Source: CAKRHR01 sp964423195
GTDB lineage: Bacteria; Bacillota; Clostridia; Lachnospirales; Lachnospiraceae
DNA: 64,000 bases
Direction: 5' to 3'
Assembly: GCA_964423195.1 (NCBI GenBank)
Contig: CAYRDY010000001.1
Coordinates: 1 to 64,000 of the forward strand
Of this stretch, positions 62,749 to 64,000 are shown piece after piece. The notes below the pieces were generated by a model. It had not been told where the DNA came from and did not search any database. It saw only the letters and a program-made list of their open reading frames with translations. Each line of letters opens with the position of its first letter. The first letter of the stretch is position 1. The position numbers and the translations under genes were made by a program.

Positions 62749-64000
62749 CTATCCTTCTTCCTGTAAATTTTCCCATTTTGTCATCAGATCATTCAACTCC
62801 TCTTCAAGTGTCTGTTTTTCGTCGTTGATCTCCAGAAGTTTAGCCATATCGGTGTAGACGTCCGCCCTTGTGAGCAGTTCGTCAAGCGCCGTGATGCGCC
62901 CTTCCGCCTCATCGATGCGCGCCTCGATTCTCGCGATATCATTTTGCCGCTTGCGCTCCTGGGCCCGCTGCTGTTTTTGCAGGCGGTAATTTTTGCCGGA
63001 GATGGCGGATGACGGCCCTCGGTTGTCCGGTGACGGTGTGCCTGCTGTGCCGGACGAGGAGGGGATGGAACGGTTCTTTTTTTCCAGATAGTCGTCATAG
63101 TTTCCGAGATAACTGATCAGTCCGCCGCCGGTCAGCTCAAGGATTCTGGTGGCGGTCGTATTGATCAGGTAGCGATCATGGGACACAAAAAAAACCGTGC
63201 CGGTGTAGCTGCGGAGCGCGTTTTCAAGAATTTCCCTGGAAGTGATATCCAGGTGGTTGGTCGGCTCGTCGAGGATCAGGAAGTTGGCCTCGGAGAGCAT
63301 CAGTTTGGCCAGTGACAAGCGGCCGCGCTCGCCGCCGCTCAGATCGCCGACGCGCTTGAAGACGTCGTCTCCCGTGAACAGAAACGCGGCGAGGACATTT
63401 CGGATCGTCGTGTTGTCCAGATACGGATAGGCGTCGGAAATCTCGTCAAAAATGTTTTTCTCCGCGTGGAGGACCTGATGCTCCTGGTCATAGTAGCCGA
63501 TCATGACTTTCGCGCCGAGGCGAATTTCGCCGGAGTCGGCCGACATCATATGATTGATGATCTTGAGCATCGTGGTCTTTCCTGCGCCATTGCTGCCGAT
63601 CAGCGCCACCCGCTCGCCGCGCCGGATATCAATGTTGATGCCGGAGAAGAGGCGGACGCCGCCAAAAGATTTGCTCAAATTTTCGACATGAAGGACGTCA
63701 TTTCCGCTGATGATGGCAGGTTCCAGACTCAGGCGGATTCCCTTTTCCCCGATGTCCGGTTGTTCAAGGCGATCGATTTTTTCGAGCATCTTTTCCCGGC
63801 TTTCCGCCCTCTTGATGGATTTTTCGCGGTTAAAAGATCTCAGTTTGGTGATGACTTCCTCCTGGTGCCGGATTTCTCTCTGCTGGTTTAAATAGGCCTT
63901 CATCTGCGCATCGCGCACGGCGGCCTTTTTCGCGGCAAAAGCCGTGTAATTGCCCGAGAAGACAGTGCTCCTGTGATGGTCGATCTCAATGACTTTGGTG
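62749..64000 (-). CDS. ABC-F family ATPase, partial (N-terminus off the window)
   Basis: The last 416 codons of a minus-strand gene that enters from the right edge. From the edge it reads the end of the first ABC cassette (KVIEIDHHRSTVFSGNYTAF), the interdomain linker (YLNQQREIRHQEEVITKLRS), then the second cassette with Walker A LIGSNGAGKTT, signature LSGGERGRLSLAKLM and Walker B FLILDEPTNHLD. The C-terminal 100 residues are a basic coiled coil (YRLQKQQRAQERKRQ to DLMTKWENLQEEG). ABC-F proteins act on the ribosome, in translation or antibiotic protection, and have no membrane domain. The GTG at 63918 is internal, not the start. Confidence 0.93.
   Translation of the reverse strand, partial: TKVIEIDHHRSTVFSGNYTAFAAKKAAVRDAQMKAYLNQQREIRHQEEVITKLRSFNREKSIKRAESREKMLEKIDRLEQPDIGEKGIRLSLEPAIISGNDVLHVENLSKSFGGVRLFSGINIDIRRGERVALIGSNGAGKTTMLKIINHMMSADSGEIRLGAKVMIGYYDQEHQVLHAEKNIFDEISDAYPYLDNTTIRNVLAAFLFTGDDVFKRVGDLSGGERGRLSLAKLMLSEANFLILDEPTNHLDITSREILENALRSYTGTVFFVSHDRYLINTTATRILELTGGGLISYLGNYDDYLEKKNRSIPSSSGTAGTPSPDNRGPSSAISGKNYRLQKQQRAQERKRQNDIARIEARIDEAEGRITALDELLTRADVYTDMAKLLEINDEKQTLEEELNDLMTKWENLQEEG

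Overview
The window looks like a scaffold piece from a moderately GC-rich Clostridia genome, most likely family Lachnospiraceae. The evidence is the gene content and style: an anaerobic three-gene GlpA/pyridine-redox/DUF1667 glycerol operon, secreted wall hydrolases built on SH3b repeats, a one-carbon pair fhs-folD, single-chain PurL, DUF1292, DUF4358 and DHHW proteins, AGGAGG-type ribosome binding sites and TTGACA-17-TATAAT promoters. Nearly all genes are housekeeping or cell-surface genes. I see no phage, insertion sequence or CRISPR array. One 100-N assembly gap lies at 48839-48938.

Layout. 1-5400: truncated ArsR-type repressor (minus), then a glycerol-3-phosphate operon (glpA-like, FAD/NAD oxidoreductase, DUF1667, glpK) behind a promoter and a terminator-like leader hairpin. 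5356-10600: two nearly identical palindromes, then a very large J-like/TPR protein paired with HscC-type Hsp70. 10680-14812: tRNA-Ser, small alarmone synthetase, thrS, and a MobA-MobB fusion. 14950-19964: two secreted SH3b wall hydrolases with near-identical promoters, and a cohesin-domain protein. 20054-30803: uppP, ftsK/spoIIIE, fhs, folD, rimO, pgsA and an unknown lipoprotein. 30860-34426: DUF1461 membrane protein, thrC, tRNA-Leu(AAG), an XRE regulator and a repeat-rich intergenic stretch. 34427-40027: unknown membrane protein, gltX with an overlapping 22-codon upstream ORF, a UvrD-like helicase, DUF1292 protein. 40126-44117: SGNH hydrolase, DUF4358, MBOAT and DHHW proteins, a likely surface-glycan O-acylation module. 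44342-48100: purL. 48100-49085: AT-rich, largely non-coding, containing the gap. 49106-51490: aroA and tyrA (minus). 51613-61234: EF-G-like GTPase, a membrane-anchored surface protein, leuS, DUF2752, a sugar nucleotidyltransferase and icd. 61388-61645: a dense set of perfect hairpins behind a good promoter, a candidate structured RNA. 61680-64000 (minus): an AraC-type response regulator with an altered receiver site, and a truncated ABC-F ATPase.

How the genes work together. Glycerol is phosphorylated by GlpK and the G3P oxidised by the GlpA-like flavoprotein with its two partners; G3P also feeds phosphatidylglycerol synthesis through PgsA. UppP, the SH3b hydrolases, the MBOAT/DHHW module and FtsK serve envelope growth and division. 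ThrS, GltX, LeuS, two tRNAs, the EF-G-like protein, RimO and the alarmone synthetase serve translation and its control. The items most worth follow-up are the candidate RNA at 61.4-61.65 kb, the AT-rich locus at 48.3-48.8 kb, the twin palindromes at 5.4 kb, the gltX upstream ORF, and the four-gene acylation module.
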